Of a stretch of DNA of 64,000 nt, positions 18,155-26,581 are shown piece by piece (the stretch's first letter is position 1; the number at the start of each line of letters is the position of its first letter). The position numbers and the translations under genes were made by a program. The notes beneath the pieces were generated by a model. That model ran no database searches. It had not been told where the DNA came from and saw only the letters and a list, made by a program, of their open reading frames with translations. This stretch comes from Baekduia soli (GTDB lineage: Bacteria; Actinomycetota; Thermoleophilia; Solirubrobacterales; Solirubrobacteraceae), in assembly GCF_007970665.1 (NCBI RefSeq), contig NZ_CP042430.1, positions 744,001 through 808,000 of the forward strand, read 5' to 3'.

Positions 18155-19213
18155 TCAGCCGATGGCGGCCACGACGCGCTCGCCCGCGCGTCCGTCGCCG
18201 TAGAGCTGCGGGCGCTCGGACGGCGGCGTGTGGTGCAGCGCGGACAGGGCGGCGTCGGCGTCGAGGTCGACGAGCACGTTCCACCCCGCCTCGACGGTCT
18301 CGACCCACTCCGTCGTGTCGCGCATCGTCACGCACGGCGCCGCGGCCAGGTAGGCCTCCTTCTGCACCCCGCCGGAGTCGGTGAGGACCGCCCGGGCGTT
18401 CGTCAGCAGCGAGGTGAAGGCCATGTAGCCCAGCGGCGGCGTCAGCGACACGTGCTCGGCGGCCTGCAGCTCGTCGAGCCAGCCCGCGGCGTCCAGGCGT
18501 GCCCCGGTGCGCGGGTGCAGGGGCAGCACGAGCGGCTCGCCGACGGCCAGCAGCAGGTCCACCAGGCGGCGCAGGCGGACGGGATCGTCGACGTTGGCCG
18601 CGCGGTGCGACGTGGCCAGCACGAACTCCCCCGGCGCCACGCCGGCGTCGCGCAGCGGCCCGAGGTCGGCCTTGGCCCGCGGCTGGAACAGCATCGCCAC
18701 GTCGACCATGACGTCGCCGACGAGCTCCACGCGCCCGGCGACCCCCTCGCGACGCAGGTTGTCCACCGCGGTCTGCGACGGGCACAGCAGCACGTCGGAG
18801 AGGTGGTCGGTGAGGACGCGGTTGAGCTCCTCGGGCATCGTGCGGTCGAACGAGCGCATCCCGGCCTCGATGTGCACGACCGGGATCGTGGCCTGGGCGG
18901 CGGCCAGGCCACCCGCCAGCGTCGAGTTCGTGTCGCCGTAGACGAGGACGACGTCGGGGCGCTCGCGGGCCAGCAGCGGGCCGATGTCGGCCAGCATGCG
19001 CCCGGTCTGGTCGGTGTTCGTGCCGCCGGCGATGTGCAGCTCGAGGTCGGGCCGCGGCACGCTGAGCTCCTCGAAGAAGATCGTGCTCAGCTCGTCGTCG
19101 TGGTGCTGACCCGTGTGGACGAGCACCTCGTCGTGGCGCTCGCGCAGCAGCCGCGACACCGCCGCGGCCTTGACGAACTGCGGGCGGTTGCCGATGACGG
19201 TGACGATCTTCAC
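18155..19213 (-). CDS. wecB: UDP-N-acetylglucosamine 2-epimerase (non-hydrolysing)
   Basis: Interconverts UDP-GlcNAc and UDP-ManNAc in the cytosol for wall or capsule sugars. 352 residues of a GT-B-like fold: it begins KIVTVIGNRPQFVKAA, has the HTGQHHDDEL loop, VVHIEAGMRSFDRTMPEE, VYGDTNSTLAG and LTDSGGVQKEA segments typical of WecB/MnaA. GTG 19213 starts directly after the stop of the aminotransferase gene (no gap), so they are one operon. Together with the dehydrogenase on the other strand it can supply UDP-ManNAcA. Confidence 0.92.
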   Translation of the reverse strand: MKIVTVIGNRPQFVKAAAVSRLLRERHDEVLVHTGQHHDDELSTIFFEELSVPRPDLELHIAGGTNTDQTGRMLADIGPLLARERPDVVLVYGDTNSTLAGGLAAAQATIPVVHIEAGMRSFDRTMPEELNRVLTDHLSDVLLCPSQTAVDNLRREGVAGRVELVGDVMVDVAMLFQPRAKADLGPLRDAGVAPGEFVLATSHRAANVDDPVRLRRLVDLLLAVGEPLVLPLHPRTGARLDAAGWLDELQAAEHVSLTPPLGYMAFTSLLTNARAVLTDSGGVQKEAYLAAAPCVTMRDTTEWVETVEAGWNVLVDLDADAALSALHHTPPSERPQLYGDGRAGERVVAAIG

Positions 19214-20008
19214 CTAGTGCTCCAGCTCATGGCGCACATGGTCGGCGAACGCGCGCGCCGCCGCCTCGGTCAAAGGACCAGGCACGGAGGGCAGCGGCTC
19301 GCCGTCGATGGTGGCGATCGCCTGCACCTCGCGCGTCGTCGAGGCCAGGAACGCCTCGCGCGCCCCGCGCAGCTCGTCGCGCGTGACGACCTCCTCACGG
19401 GCGACAGGCAGCACGGCCAGCAGCCGCCGCCGCGTGATGGAGTCCAGGACCCGGTCGCTGAGCGGCGGCGTCACCAGCGACGTGCCGTCCAGCGAGGCGA
19501 ACAGGGTCGACGTCGGGCCCTCCAGGACGCGTCCGTGCGGGCTGACCAGCAGCGCCTCGTCGGCCCCGCGCTCCCGCGCCAGGCGCGTGGCGAGCATGTT
19601 GGCCCCGTAGCTCAGCGACTTGATCTCGTCGAGCACGCGAGGCGGGACGTACTCGATGCAGGCCAGCGCCAGCGGCTGCGAGCTGCCCTTCAGCGGCTCG
19701 ACGAGGCCGATCCGCCGCCCGCCGCGGGTGACGAGCAGACGCACGCACCCGTCCAGCGCTCCGGCCGCGGACAGCAGCGCGACGAGGTCGGCGCGCAGCG
19801 CCTCGGTGTCGAGCTCCAGCCGCAGGTTGGCCGCCGAGCGGGCCATGCGGCGCAGGTGGTCCTCGACGGCGAACGGCCGCCCGCCGTAGACCCGCAGGAC
19901 CTCGAAGACGCCGTCACCGCGCAGCAGCCCCTCATCGGTGACCGGGAGCCGAGCCTCGTCGGCGGGGAGGACCTGGCCGTCCAGGACGGCGAGCGCGGGC
20001 GCGGGCAT
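19214..20008 (-). CDS. Class IV PLP aminotransferase (BCAT or aminodeoxychorismate lyase type)
   Basis: PLP enzyme of fold type IV, 264 residues. PLP-binding Lys130 sits in EIKSLSYGANM and the phosphate-cup segment reads GPTSTLFA. Substrate could be branched-chain 2-oxo acids, D-amino acids or 4-amino-4-deoxychorismate; I cannot decide from sequence. Length and the VxDGxxLP start resemble both PabC and short BCATs. It is the first gene of the pair with wecB, with zero spacing. It is not a DegT-type sugar aminotransferase, so it does not obviously fill the amination gap in the sugar pathway. Confidence 0.82.
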   Translation of the reverse strand: MPAPALAVLDGQVLPADEARLPVTDEGLLRGDGVFEVLRVYGGRPFAVEDHLRRMARSAANLRLELDTEALRADLVALLSAAGALDGCVRLLVTRGGRRIGLVEPLKGSSQPLALACIEYVPPRVLDEIKSLSYGANMLATRLARERGADEALLVSPHGRVLEGPTSTLFASLDGTSLVTPPLSDRVLDSITRRRLLAVLPVAREEVVTRDELRGAREAFLASTTREVQAIATIDGEPLPSVPGPLTEAAARAFADHVRHELEH

Positions 20009-20230
20009 CGGTCCTTTCTATCGAAGCGTGGCCTCCGCGACGGTCGAAGCGGGCACCCGGAGCCGCGCGAGCGTGCGGCTCGCGCGAGGCGCGGTCGCGC
20101 GGCAGGCCCTCATGGGTGGGCAGGTCGGCGGGCAGCCCCTGCTCGCCGCCGGTCAGCGGCGAGGTCTCCGGCCCGGAGGTCTCCGTGTGCTCGACCATGC
20201 GGGAGGTACGGGGCGGGCCGTGCGGTGGGT

Positions 20231-20425
20231 TCAGACGCCGGGTCTGCGCCGGGCCGGCGCGGGCGTCGGCGCCGGCTCGTCGAGCGCCATGAGCCGGAAG
20301 CCCAGGGTCTCGGCGATCGGGCGCTGCTGCAGCGGCTGCGCGCAGAACGGGCAGGCGACGAGGCGCACCTCGGGAGCCGCGTCGGAGAAGCGCAGGCGAC
20401 ATGATGGACAGCAGCTGCGGATCAC
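20231..20425 (-). CDS. Small zinc-ribbon protein
   Basis: A 64-residue frame with two Cys pairs (CPSC at about 6-9 and CPFC at about 25-28) spaced as in a zinc ribbon, then a Pro/Arg-rich tail. The Cys pattern and an open frame argue for a real gene. It lies upstream of the aminotransferase-wecB pair, 222 bases away, in the same direction. No known partner; function not known. Confidence 0.5.
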   Translation of the reverse strand: MIRSCCPSCRLRFSDAAPEVRLVACPFCAQPLQQRPIAETLGFRLMALDEPAPTPAPARRRPGV

Positions 20426-20631
20426 GCGGACCCTCCCGGTAGACGCCCGTCCCCCGAGTGTAGCCCCGCCTCAGCCGCCGTCCCCGTCGCCCTGGCCCCT
20501 GCCCTTGTCGTCCTCGCCGCCGGAGCACGGTCGCGACGACCAGGACCTCGGAGAACCCGAAGGAGCTCGACGTGGCCGCGGTGGAAGAGTGGCGCCCCAA
20601 CGGTTTCGGGCCGCCAGATGGCGCGGACGCC

Positions 20632-20637
20632 TAGGCT
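20632..20637 (+). promoter_or_regulatory. -10 box TAGGCT before the class III aminotransferase
   Basis: TAGGCT ends 7 bases before ATG 20645 with no Shine-Dalgarno, again suggesting a leaderless message. Confidence 0.45.
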
Positions 20638-20644
20638 TCATCCC

Positions 20645-22054
20645 ATGACCGAGCGGGTGCCCAGCGTCGCCGAGGTGCTGTCCGAACGCCGACCGGACAC
20701 GATGGCGCTCAACGACGCCTACCTGAACCCGCAGCTCGGCCGCATCGTCCGGACGCTGGGACTGGACCGCACGTGGGTCCGCGGCGAGGGCGCCCACCTC
20801 GTCGACGACACGGGGGCGCGGTACCTCGACCTGCTCTGCGGTTACGGCGTGTTCGCGGTCGGACGCTCGCACCCCGCGGTCATCGGGGCGCTGCGCGACA
20901 CGCTGGAGGCCGCGACGCCGAACCTGCCCCAGCTCGGCGTGTCCCTGCTGCCCGGCGTCCTGGCCGAGCAGCTCGTCGCCCGGGCGCCCGCCAGCATCGC
21001 CGCGATGGTCCCGGCCAACAGCGGCGCCGAGGCCGTCGAGGCGGCGATCAAGCTGAGCCGCGCCACGACGGGGCGCCCGCGGATCCTGTTCGCCGAGCAC
21101 GCGTTCCACGGCCTGACGCTCGGGGCGCTGTCGCTGAACGGCAACGACGAGTTCCGCGCCGGCTTCGGGCCGCTCCTGGACGGCTGCGACGCCGTGCCCT
21201 TCGGCGACCTGGCCGCCCTGGAGGCCGAGCTGGCCCGCGGCGACGTCGCGGCGTTCATCGTCGAGCCCATCCAGGGCAAGGGCGTCCACCTGCCCCCGCC
21301 GGGCTACCTGCCGGCCGCGCAGGCCGCGTGCCGGGCCGCGGGCACGCTGTTCGTCTGCGACGAGGTCCAGACCGGCATCGGGCGCACGGGCCGGTTCTTC
21401 GCCCTGGAGCACTGGGATCTGCAGCCCGACCTCATCTGCGTCGCCAAGGCGCTGTCGGGCGGCTACATCCCGACGGGCGGTGTGCTGGCCTCGCGCGCGG
21501 CGATGGACGCGGTCTTCGACGGCATGGAGCGCGGCGTCCGCCACGGCTCGACCTTCGGCGGCAACGACCTCGCCGCGGCGGCCGGGCTGGCCACGCTGGG
21601 CGTCCTGCAGCAGGAGGACCTCGTCGCGCGCGCGGCACGGCTGGGCGAGCTGCTGCTCGAGCTGACCCGCCCGCTGGTGGACCGCTACGAGATCGTGCAC
21701 GACGTCCGCGGCCTCGGGCTCATGTGGGCCATCGAGCTCGGCCCGCCGTCGGGCGGCGCCGCGCTGCGCGTCTGGGAGGCCGCCGAGCGCCTGCAGCCCG
21801 GCATCGCCGCACAGCTGCTCACCGTTCCGCTGTTCCACGAGCACCGCATCCTCTGCCAGGTCGCCGGGCACCGCATGAACGTCGTCAAGGCGCTGCCCGC
21901 GCTGGTGGCCACGGAGGAGGACATCCGCTCGTTCGCCTCCGCGCTCGAGCAGGTCGTCGCGCGCGCCGAGCGCCCCGCCGGCGCCTACGGCCGGCTCATG
22001 CGCACGTTCGCGGGCAACGCCCTGCCGCGCTCGCGCCGCCGGTCGGCGGCGTGA
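20645..22054 (+). CDS. Class III aminotransferase, HpnO-like
   Basis: PLP fold type I transaminase of 469 residues. It has the CGYGVFAVGRSHP opening loop, PANSGAEAVEAAIKLSR, the Asp239 of CDEVQTGIGRTG that holds the pyridine ring, and Lys268 (AKALSGGYIPTGG) as Schiff-base residue. The C-terminal extension past residue 420 is rich in Ala/Arg. The next gene, overlapping by GTGA, is of the HpnA type, and class III enzymes (HpnO) put an amino group on the hopanoid side chain. A hopanoid role is inferred from this pairing; acetylornithine-type substrates remain possible. Confidence 0.75.
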   Translation: MTERVPSVAEVLSERRPDTMALNDAYLNPQLGRIVRTLGLDRTWVRGEGAHLVDDTGARYLDLLCGYGVFAVGRSHPAVIGALRDTLEAATPNLPQLGVSLLPGVLAEQLVARAPASIAAMVPANSGAEAVEAAIKLSRATTGRPRILFAEHAFHGLTLGALSLNGNDEFRAGFGPLLDGCDAVPFGDLAALEAELARGDVAAFIVEPIQGKGVHLPPPGYLPAAQAACRAAGTLFVCDEVQTGIGRTGRFFALEHWDLQPDLICVAKALSGGYIPTGGVLASRAAMDAVFDGMERGVRHGSTFGGNDLAAAAGLATLGVLQQEDLVARAARLGELLLELTRPLVDRYEIVHDVRGLGLMWAIELGPPSGGAALRVWEAAERLQPGIAAQLLTVPLFHEHRILCQVAGHRMNVVKALPALVATEEDIRSFASALEQVVARAERPAGAYGRLMRTFAGNALPRSRRRSAA

Positions 22055-23055
22055 GGGCCCTGGTCACCGGCGCCGGCGGCTTCATCGGAGGACACGTCAC
22101 GCGGGCGCTGCTGGCGTCGGGCGCCGACGTCCGCGGGCTGGACCGCGACGCCGGGCGGGTGCCCGTGGGCGCCGAACCGATCGCCGGCGACGTGCTCGAC
22201 CCCGCCGCGGTGCGCCGCGCCCTGGACGGCTGCGATGCCGTGTTCCACCTCGCCGCCGTCTACTCCTACGCCCGCGCCGACGCCGCCGCGATGCAGGCCG
22301 TCAACGTCGAGGGCACGCGCTGCGTGCTCGACGCCGCCGCCCGCACCGGGGTGCGCGTCGTGCACACGAGCTCGTGCGCGACATGCGGGCCGGTCCCCGG
22401 GCGCGCCGCCGACGAGGACGACACCCCGCCGGCATGGGAGCTCGCGGTCCCCTACAAGCGCACGAAGCACGACGGCGAGCGCCTGGCCCTGGCCGCCGCC
22501 GCCGAGGGCCACGACGTCGTCGTCGTCAACCCCACGACGCCCGTGGGCCCGGGCGACCACCGCCCGACGCCCACCGGGCGGATGATCCGCGACGTCGCCT
22601 CGGGCCGGGCCCGCGCCTACCTCGCCGGCGGCGCGCTGAACGTCGTCGCCGTCCAGGACGTCGCCGCCGGGCACCTCCGCGCGCTGGAGCACGGCCGCAG
22701 CGGACGGCGCTACCTGCTGGGCGGCGAGGACCTGGCGATGCGCGACGTGTTCGCCGCCGTCGCGCGGGCGGCCGGACGCCCGGCCCCGCGGCTCGCCGTC
22801 CCGTGGGGGGTGGCCTACGGCGCCGCGCGTGTGGCCGACGCCGCCCTGCGGCCCCTGGGCCGCGAGCCGCGGCTGCTCGTCCTCGACGAGGTCCGGCTGG
22901 CGCGCGTGCCCATGCGCTTCGACGACCGCCGCGCTCGCGAGGAGCTCGGCCACGTCTCGCGCCCCGCGGCGCAGGCGCTGGCCGAGGCGGTCGCGGGCGC
23001 GGCGCCGACGGGCCTCCGGCCGCCCGCGTATCCTGGGCCACACCCCGGAACGTGA
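22051..23055 (+). CDS. HpnA-like NAD(P)-dependent epimerase/reductase
   Basis: Extended SDR of 334 residues: Rossmann GAGGFIGGHV near the start, HLAAVYSYARAD, active-site YKRTKHDGE (Tyr-x3-Lys) and the segment NPTTPVGPGDHRPTPTGRMI, very like the signature of hopanoid-associated sugar epimerase HpnA. Starts GTG 22051, overlapping the aminotransferase stop by four bases. HpnA is linked with hopanoid side-chain building, though its reaction is not well defined. No squalene-hopene cyclase or hpnH is visible in the window. Confidence 0.78.
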   Translation: MRALVTGAGGFIGGHVTRALLASGADVRGLDRDAGRVPVGAEPIAGDVLDPAAVRRALDGCDAVFHLAAVYSYARADAAAMQAVNVEGTRCVLDAAARTGVRVVHTSSCATCGPVPGRAADEDDTPPAWELAVPYKRTKHDGERLALAAAAEGHDVVVVNPTTPVGPGDHRPTPTGRMIRDVASGRARAYLAGGALNVVAVQDVAAGHLRALEHGRSGRRYLLGGEDLAMRDVFAAVARAAGRPAPRLAVPWGVAYGAARVADAALRPLGREPRLLVLDEVRLARVPMRFDDRRAREELGHVSRPAAQALAEAVAGAAPTGLRPPAYPGPHPGT

Positions 23056-23071
23056 TGTCGAGACCCTCCCG

Positions 23072-23485
23072 ATGAGTTCCCGCTCCCCCATCCTCGGGCT
23101 CGCCGCCCTCGCCGCCACCCTCGCGGTCGCCGCGCCCGCCCAGGCGGCGCCGTTCGTCGGACGGGTCAGCACGCCGAAGGCGCAGCCCCGTGCGGACCAC
23201 GGCTGGGTCATCACCGTCACCGCGCGCACCGCGTCGGGCCGCAACCTGCGGGCGACCGCCTTCTACCAGTTCCTCTTCGACGGCCAGGTCGTCTCGACGC
23301 AGTACCCGAGCCCGGGCAAGCGGGCCGGCACGGCGCACCGGCCCTACGGCTTCACGGGCCGCTATCGCGACACGCTCCTGTTCCCCGCCCGGGCCGCGGG
23401 CATCCCGCTGACCCTGCGGGTCGTCATCCGCGTCGCCGGCAAGGGCACCGTGAAGGTGGACCGGAAGATCCGTGTCCGACGGTGA
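23072..23485 (+). CDS. Small exported beta-rich protein
   Basis: A 137-residue secreted protein with a clear signal peptide (about 1-25, ending AQAAP). The mature part has alternating polar and hydrophobic stretches (VITVTARTASG, VVIRVAGKGTVKV) like an immunoglobulin-type beta sandwich, with two hydrophobic Gln-Phe loops in the middle. No Cys. The stop lies inside the first codons of the ABC ATPase gene (14-base overlap). I do not recognise a family; it may serve that transporter as an outside component. Confidence 0.7.
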   Translation: MSSRSPILGLAALAATLAVAAPAQAAPFVGRVSTPKAQPRADHGWVITVTARTASGRNLRATAFYQFLFDGQVVSTQYPSPGKRAGTAHRPYGFTGRYRDTLLFPARAAGIPLTLRVVIRVAGKGTVKVDRKIRVRR

Positions 23486-24224
23486 GGAGGCCTCTCCCGG
23501 CGCGGACGGGCCGCCGCCCGGCGGGGCGCGCGTCGTCGCCCAAGGGCTGCGGCGCGACCACGGCCACGGGATCCTGGCGCTCGACGGCGTCGACCTCACG
23601 TTGGAGCCCGGTGAGTTCGTCGCGCTGACGGGCCCGTCGGGCTCGGGCAAGACGACGCTGCTGTCGCTCATCGGCGCCCTGGACCGCCCGACCTCGGGGT
23701 CGATCGCCGTCGACGGCGTCGCCCTGCACGATCACGACTTCGACCGCGCGCGCTACCACCAGGAGGTCGTGGGCTTCGTCTTCCAGCACCACCACCTCCT
23801 CACGCACCTCTCCGCGCGGGCCAACGTGGAGCTGCCGCTCGTGCCCACCATGCACCGCCGGACGGCGCGCCGGGCGCGCGCGGCCGAGCTGCTGGAGGAG
23901 GTCGATCTCGGCCCCCGCGTCGGCGAGCTGGCCGCGCACCTGTCCGGCGGCGAGCGCCAGCGGGTGGCCGTCGCGCGGGCGCTGGCCAACGAGCCCCGGC
24001 TGCTGCTGGCCGACGAGCCGACCGGCGCGCTGGACAGCGCCGCCGCCCACCGCGTCCTGGACCTGATCGCCGACGTGCGCGCGCGCCGCGGCACCACGGT
24101 CCTGGTGGTGACCCACGACCCGCTCGTGGCCGCCCGCGCCGACCGCGTCCTGCACCTGCACGACGGCCGCCTCGTGGACCGGCCGGCCGAGCTACGTGCC
24201 GGCAGCGAGCAGCTCAGCGCCTGA
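23472..24224 (+). CDS. ABC transporter ATPase (MacB/LolD type)
   Basis: Nucleotide-binding subunit of 250 residues: Walker A GPSGSGKTT (Lys60), Q-loop FVFQHHHL, signature LSGGERQRVAVARAL, Walker B LLLADEPTGALD, and switch His in VVTHD. The LSGGE and extended HHHLL after the Q-loop match the MacB/LolD/FtsE branch, which works with FtsX-like permeases that extrude or move lipoproteins, peptides or drugs. The matching permease lies on the opposite strand and overlaps its last 33 bases. GTG 23472 overlaps the secreted protein gene by 14 bases. Confidence 0.92.
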   Translation: MSDGEEASPGADGPPPGGARVVAQGLRRDHGHGILALDGVDLTLEPGEFVALTGPSGSGKTTLLSLIGALDRPTSGSIAVDGVALHDHDFDRARYHQEVVGFVFQHHHLLTHLSARANVELPLVPTMHRRTARRARAAELLEEVDLGPRVGELAAHLSGGERQRVAVARALANEPRLLLADEPTGALDSAAAHRVLDLIADVRARRGTTVLVVTHDPLVAARADRVLHLHDGRLVDRPAELRAGSEQLSA

Positions 24225-25298
24225 GATGCTCGTGCCGCGCCAGGCCGGGTAGAGGCCGCCGAGCACGCCGACCGCGCCGCCGATGAGCACGGCCTGGCCG
24301 ATGGTGGCCATCGTGACGTGCGGCGTGACGACCGCCGACACCCCGAGCCCCTGGGCCAGCCAGCCGGCGCCGAGGGTGCCGAGCAGCAGCCCGACCGCGG
24401 CCCCGCCGATGCTCGTGATGACCCCCTCGGCCAGGACGAGCAGCGCCACGCGGCCGCGGCGCCACCCCAGGGCGTTGAGCAGCGCGAGCTCGCGCCGGCG
24501 CTCCAGGACGGCCATCGCCATCGTGTTCGTCACCCCCAGGCCGCCGAGGATGAGGGCCAGCGTCGCGACGATCGACACCGTGTTGCGCACGAGCTCCCCG
24601 TTGGCGCCCGCGCGCTCGGCGTCATCGGCGGTGCCGATGATCTGCAGCCCGGGCAGCGCCCGGCGGATCGCCTTGACCGCGGCGGCGTGGTGGGCCCCCG
24701 TCGCGAGCTGGACGGCGAACGTCGTGGCCTCCCCACGGCGGTCCGTGAGCCGCTGGGCGGCGACGAGGTCCATGACCGCGCCGGTGTCCTCGAAGTAGAC
24801 GCCCGTGTGGTAGATGCCGGCGACGGTGAACCGCCGGCGCTTGACCGTCAGCGTCCCGCCGGGCTTCAGCCGCAGCTCGCGCGCCAGGCGGTCGCCCACG
24901 GCGACCGAGCGCCCGCCGAGCCGCGACGTGCCCTGCACGGCCACGAGCCGGCGGGCGAAGAACCCCTCGGGGCGGGCGCCGAACACGACCGCCGCCGGGT
25001 CCTGGCGCACCCCCTCGATGACGAGCAGCAGCGGGGTGGCCTCCGCGACGTCGGGGCGGGCCTCCAGCCGCGCGCCCAGCGAGAGCGGCAGCAGCGACGC
25101 GGTCGGGTCGGTGACACCGGACTGGAAGACGCCGAGGTCGGCCTGGCCGAGGTGGACGAGCTCGCCCGCGGTGCGCTTGATGCCCGAGCCGATGGAGAGC
25201 AGCGCGACGATCGTCGCCACGCCGAGCGCGATGCCCAGCGCCGTGGCGGCCGTCCGTGCCTTGCGCCGGCGCAGGTTCGTGAGGATCAGCTCGAGCAC
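24192..25298 (-). CDS. FtsX/MacB-like ABC permease
   Basis: Membrane subunit of about 368 residues from GTG 25298. An N-terminal segment (TNLRRRKARTAATALGIALGVATIV) leads into a membrane helix, then a MacB-type extracytoplasmic domain (about 45-240), then three C-terminal helices of the FtsX core (about 255-355), including RRRELALLNALGWRRG and the coupling loop. The frame is open upstream, but the FtsX start pattern supports GTG 25298. It partners the ATPase encoded tail to tail on the other strand, which is an unusual layout since such pairs are usually co-operonic. Confidence 0.85.
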   Translation of the reverse strand: MLELILTNLRRRKARTAATALGIALGVATIVALLSIGSGIKRTAGELVHLGQADLGVFQSGVTDPTASLLPLSLGARLEARPDVAEATPLLLVIEGVRQDPAAVVFGARPEGFFARRLVAVQGTSRLGGRSVAVGDRLARELRLKPGGTLTVKRRRFTVAGIYHTGVYFEDTGAVMDLVAAQRLTDRRGEATTFAVQLATGAHHAAAVKAIRRALPGLQIIGTADDAERAGANGELVRNTVSIVATLALILGGLGVTNTMAMAVLERRRELALLNALGWRRGRVALLVLAEGVITSIGGAAVGLLLGTLGAGWLAQGLGVSAVVTPHVTMATIGQAVLIGGAVGVLGGLYPAWRGTSISGAELLAAGT

Positions 25299-25455
25299 CG
25301 GTGCTGATCCTGACCCACCGGACCCTGCGGCGTCGAGCCGCGTCGCCCGCGGGACTGGTGCTTGCGCCAGTGGCCCGGCCGTGGGGCCCGTGGTGGGATG
25401 GGCCTTCACCCGGCGCCGCCGGCGCCGCCCCCCGTGCCCCGGAGGTCATCGTCCC

Positions 25456-26574
25456 TTGTCCGTGCAGACCGGTCGCGCCGCGGTCCTGGAGACCTACCAC
25501 GAGCCGCTGGCGATCCGCGAGTTCCCGCTGCCCGAGCCCGAGCCGGGCGCGATCCTGGTGCGCATGGAGGCCGGCACGATGTGCGGCAGCGACCTCCACA
25601 TCTGGCGCGGCGAGCTGGGCAAGTCCTACACGATCCCGCTGCCCCTGATCCTCGGCCACGAGATGGTCGGCTCGATCATCGCGATGGGTGCCGGCACCGA
25701 CCTGGACTCGGTCGGCACGCCGCTGACCATCGGCGACCGGATCATCTGGGCCGGCGTCCCGTGCCACCACTGCGAGCTCTGCACCGTCGAGCACGCCACC
25801 ACGCTGTGCGCCAACCGCCAGATGGCGCCGCTGCGCAGCTGCGCCGGGCCCCCGCACTTCCTCGGCGCGTTCGCCGAGTACGGCTACATCTCGCCCGGCG
25901 CCGGGCGCCTGCGCGTGCCCGACGAGGTCGCCAGCGAGTGGGCGTCGGCCGGCAGCTGCGCGCTGCGCACGTGCGTGCAGGCCGTCGAGAAGGCCGGGCG
26001 CGTGGACTTCAACGACTCCGTCGTCGTCCAGGGCGCGGGCCCCCTGGGCCTGTTCGCCACCGCGATCCTCTCGACCCACGGGCCGCGGCAGCTCATCGTC
26101 GTCGGCGCGCCCGACGACCGCCTCGAGCTGGCCCGCGAGTGGGGCGCGACGCACACGATCTCCATCCAGGAGCACCCGACGCCCGAGGCGCGGCTGGAGG
26201 CCATCCGGTCCATCACGGGCGGCGGCCCCCGGCTGGCCTTCGAGCTGTCCGGGGCGCCCGGCGCCTTCGCGGAGGGCGTGGAGATCGTGCGGGCCAACGG
26301 GCGCTACGTCGTCGTCGGCACGCTCGGCGGCGGTCCGCAGAGCATCGACCCCTCGCGGATCGTCACACGGGGGCTCAGCGTCATCGGGTCGATGAGCGGC
26401 GACACCGACGTGTACTCCAAGGCGCTCGTCTTCCTGCGCGACCACCGCGACCGCTTCGGCTGGGACCGCATGCTGGGCAACCGCTATGGGTTGCACAACG
26501 TGACCGAGGGCCTGGAGGCCATGCTCAGCATGAGCGAGATCAAGCCCGTCTTCGACCCCACGCTGGCCGGGTGA
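25456..26574 (+). CDS. Zinc-dependent alcohol dehydrogenase (MDR family)
   Basis: Medium-chain dehydrogenase of 372 residues. Catalytic zinc ligands are suggested by MCGSDLHIW and GHEMVG; the structural zinc lobe has the Cys cluster CHHCELC and a later Cys; the Rossmann motif is GAGPLGLFA. TTG 25456 is preferred because GGAGG lies 10 bases upstream; GTG 25462 is an alternative with poorer spacing. The next gene begins 7 bases after the stop and belongs to the AtuA family, so the enzyme may oxidise an acyclic terpene-like or other branched alcohol. Substrate inferred only from context. Confidence 0.85.
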   Translation: MSVQTGRAAVLETYHEPLAIREFPLPEPEPGAILVRMEAGTMCGSDLHIWRGELGKSYTIPLPLILGHEMVGSIIAMGAGTDLDSVGTPLTIGDRIIWAGVPCHHCELCTVEHATTLCANRQMAPLRSCAGPPHFLGAFAEYGYISPGAGRLRVPDEVASEWASAGSCALRTCVQAVEKAGRVDFNDSVVVQGAGPLGLFATAILSTHGPRQLIVVGAPDDRLELAREWGATHTISIQEHPTPEARLEAIRSITGGGPRLAFELSGAPGAFAEGVEIVRANGRYVVVGTLGGGPQSIDPSRIVTRGLSVIGSMSGDTDVYSKALVFLRDHRDRFGWDRMLGNRYGLHNVTEGLEAMLSMSEIKPVFDPTLAG

Positions 26575-26581
26575 TGCTGCG

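Noticed and set aside
19932-20198. Possible small acidic-to-basic protein on the minus strand (starts MVEHTETSG)
   Set aside because: No ribosome site, overlaps the start of the class IV aminotransferase and becomes pure Arg/Pro shadow in its second half.
20426-20644. Gap on the left of the class III aminotransferase, with a frame ending in an acidic CSGGEDDK tail
   Set aside because: The tail looks like a lipoprotein end, but the frame upstream is plainly a shadow and no start with a ribosome site is present.
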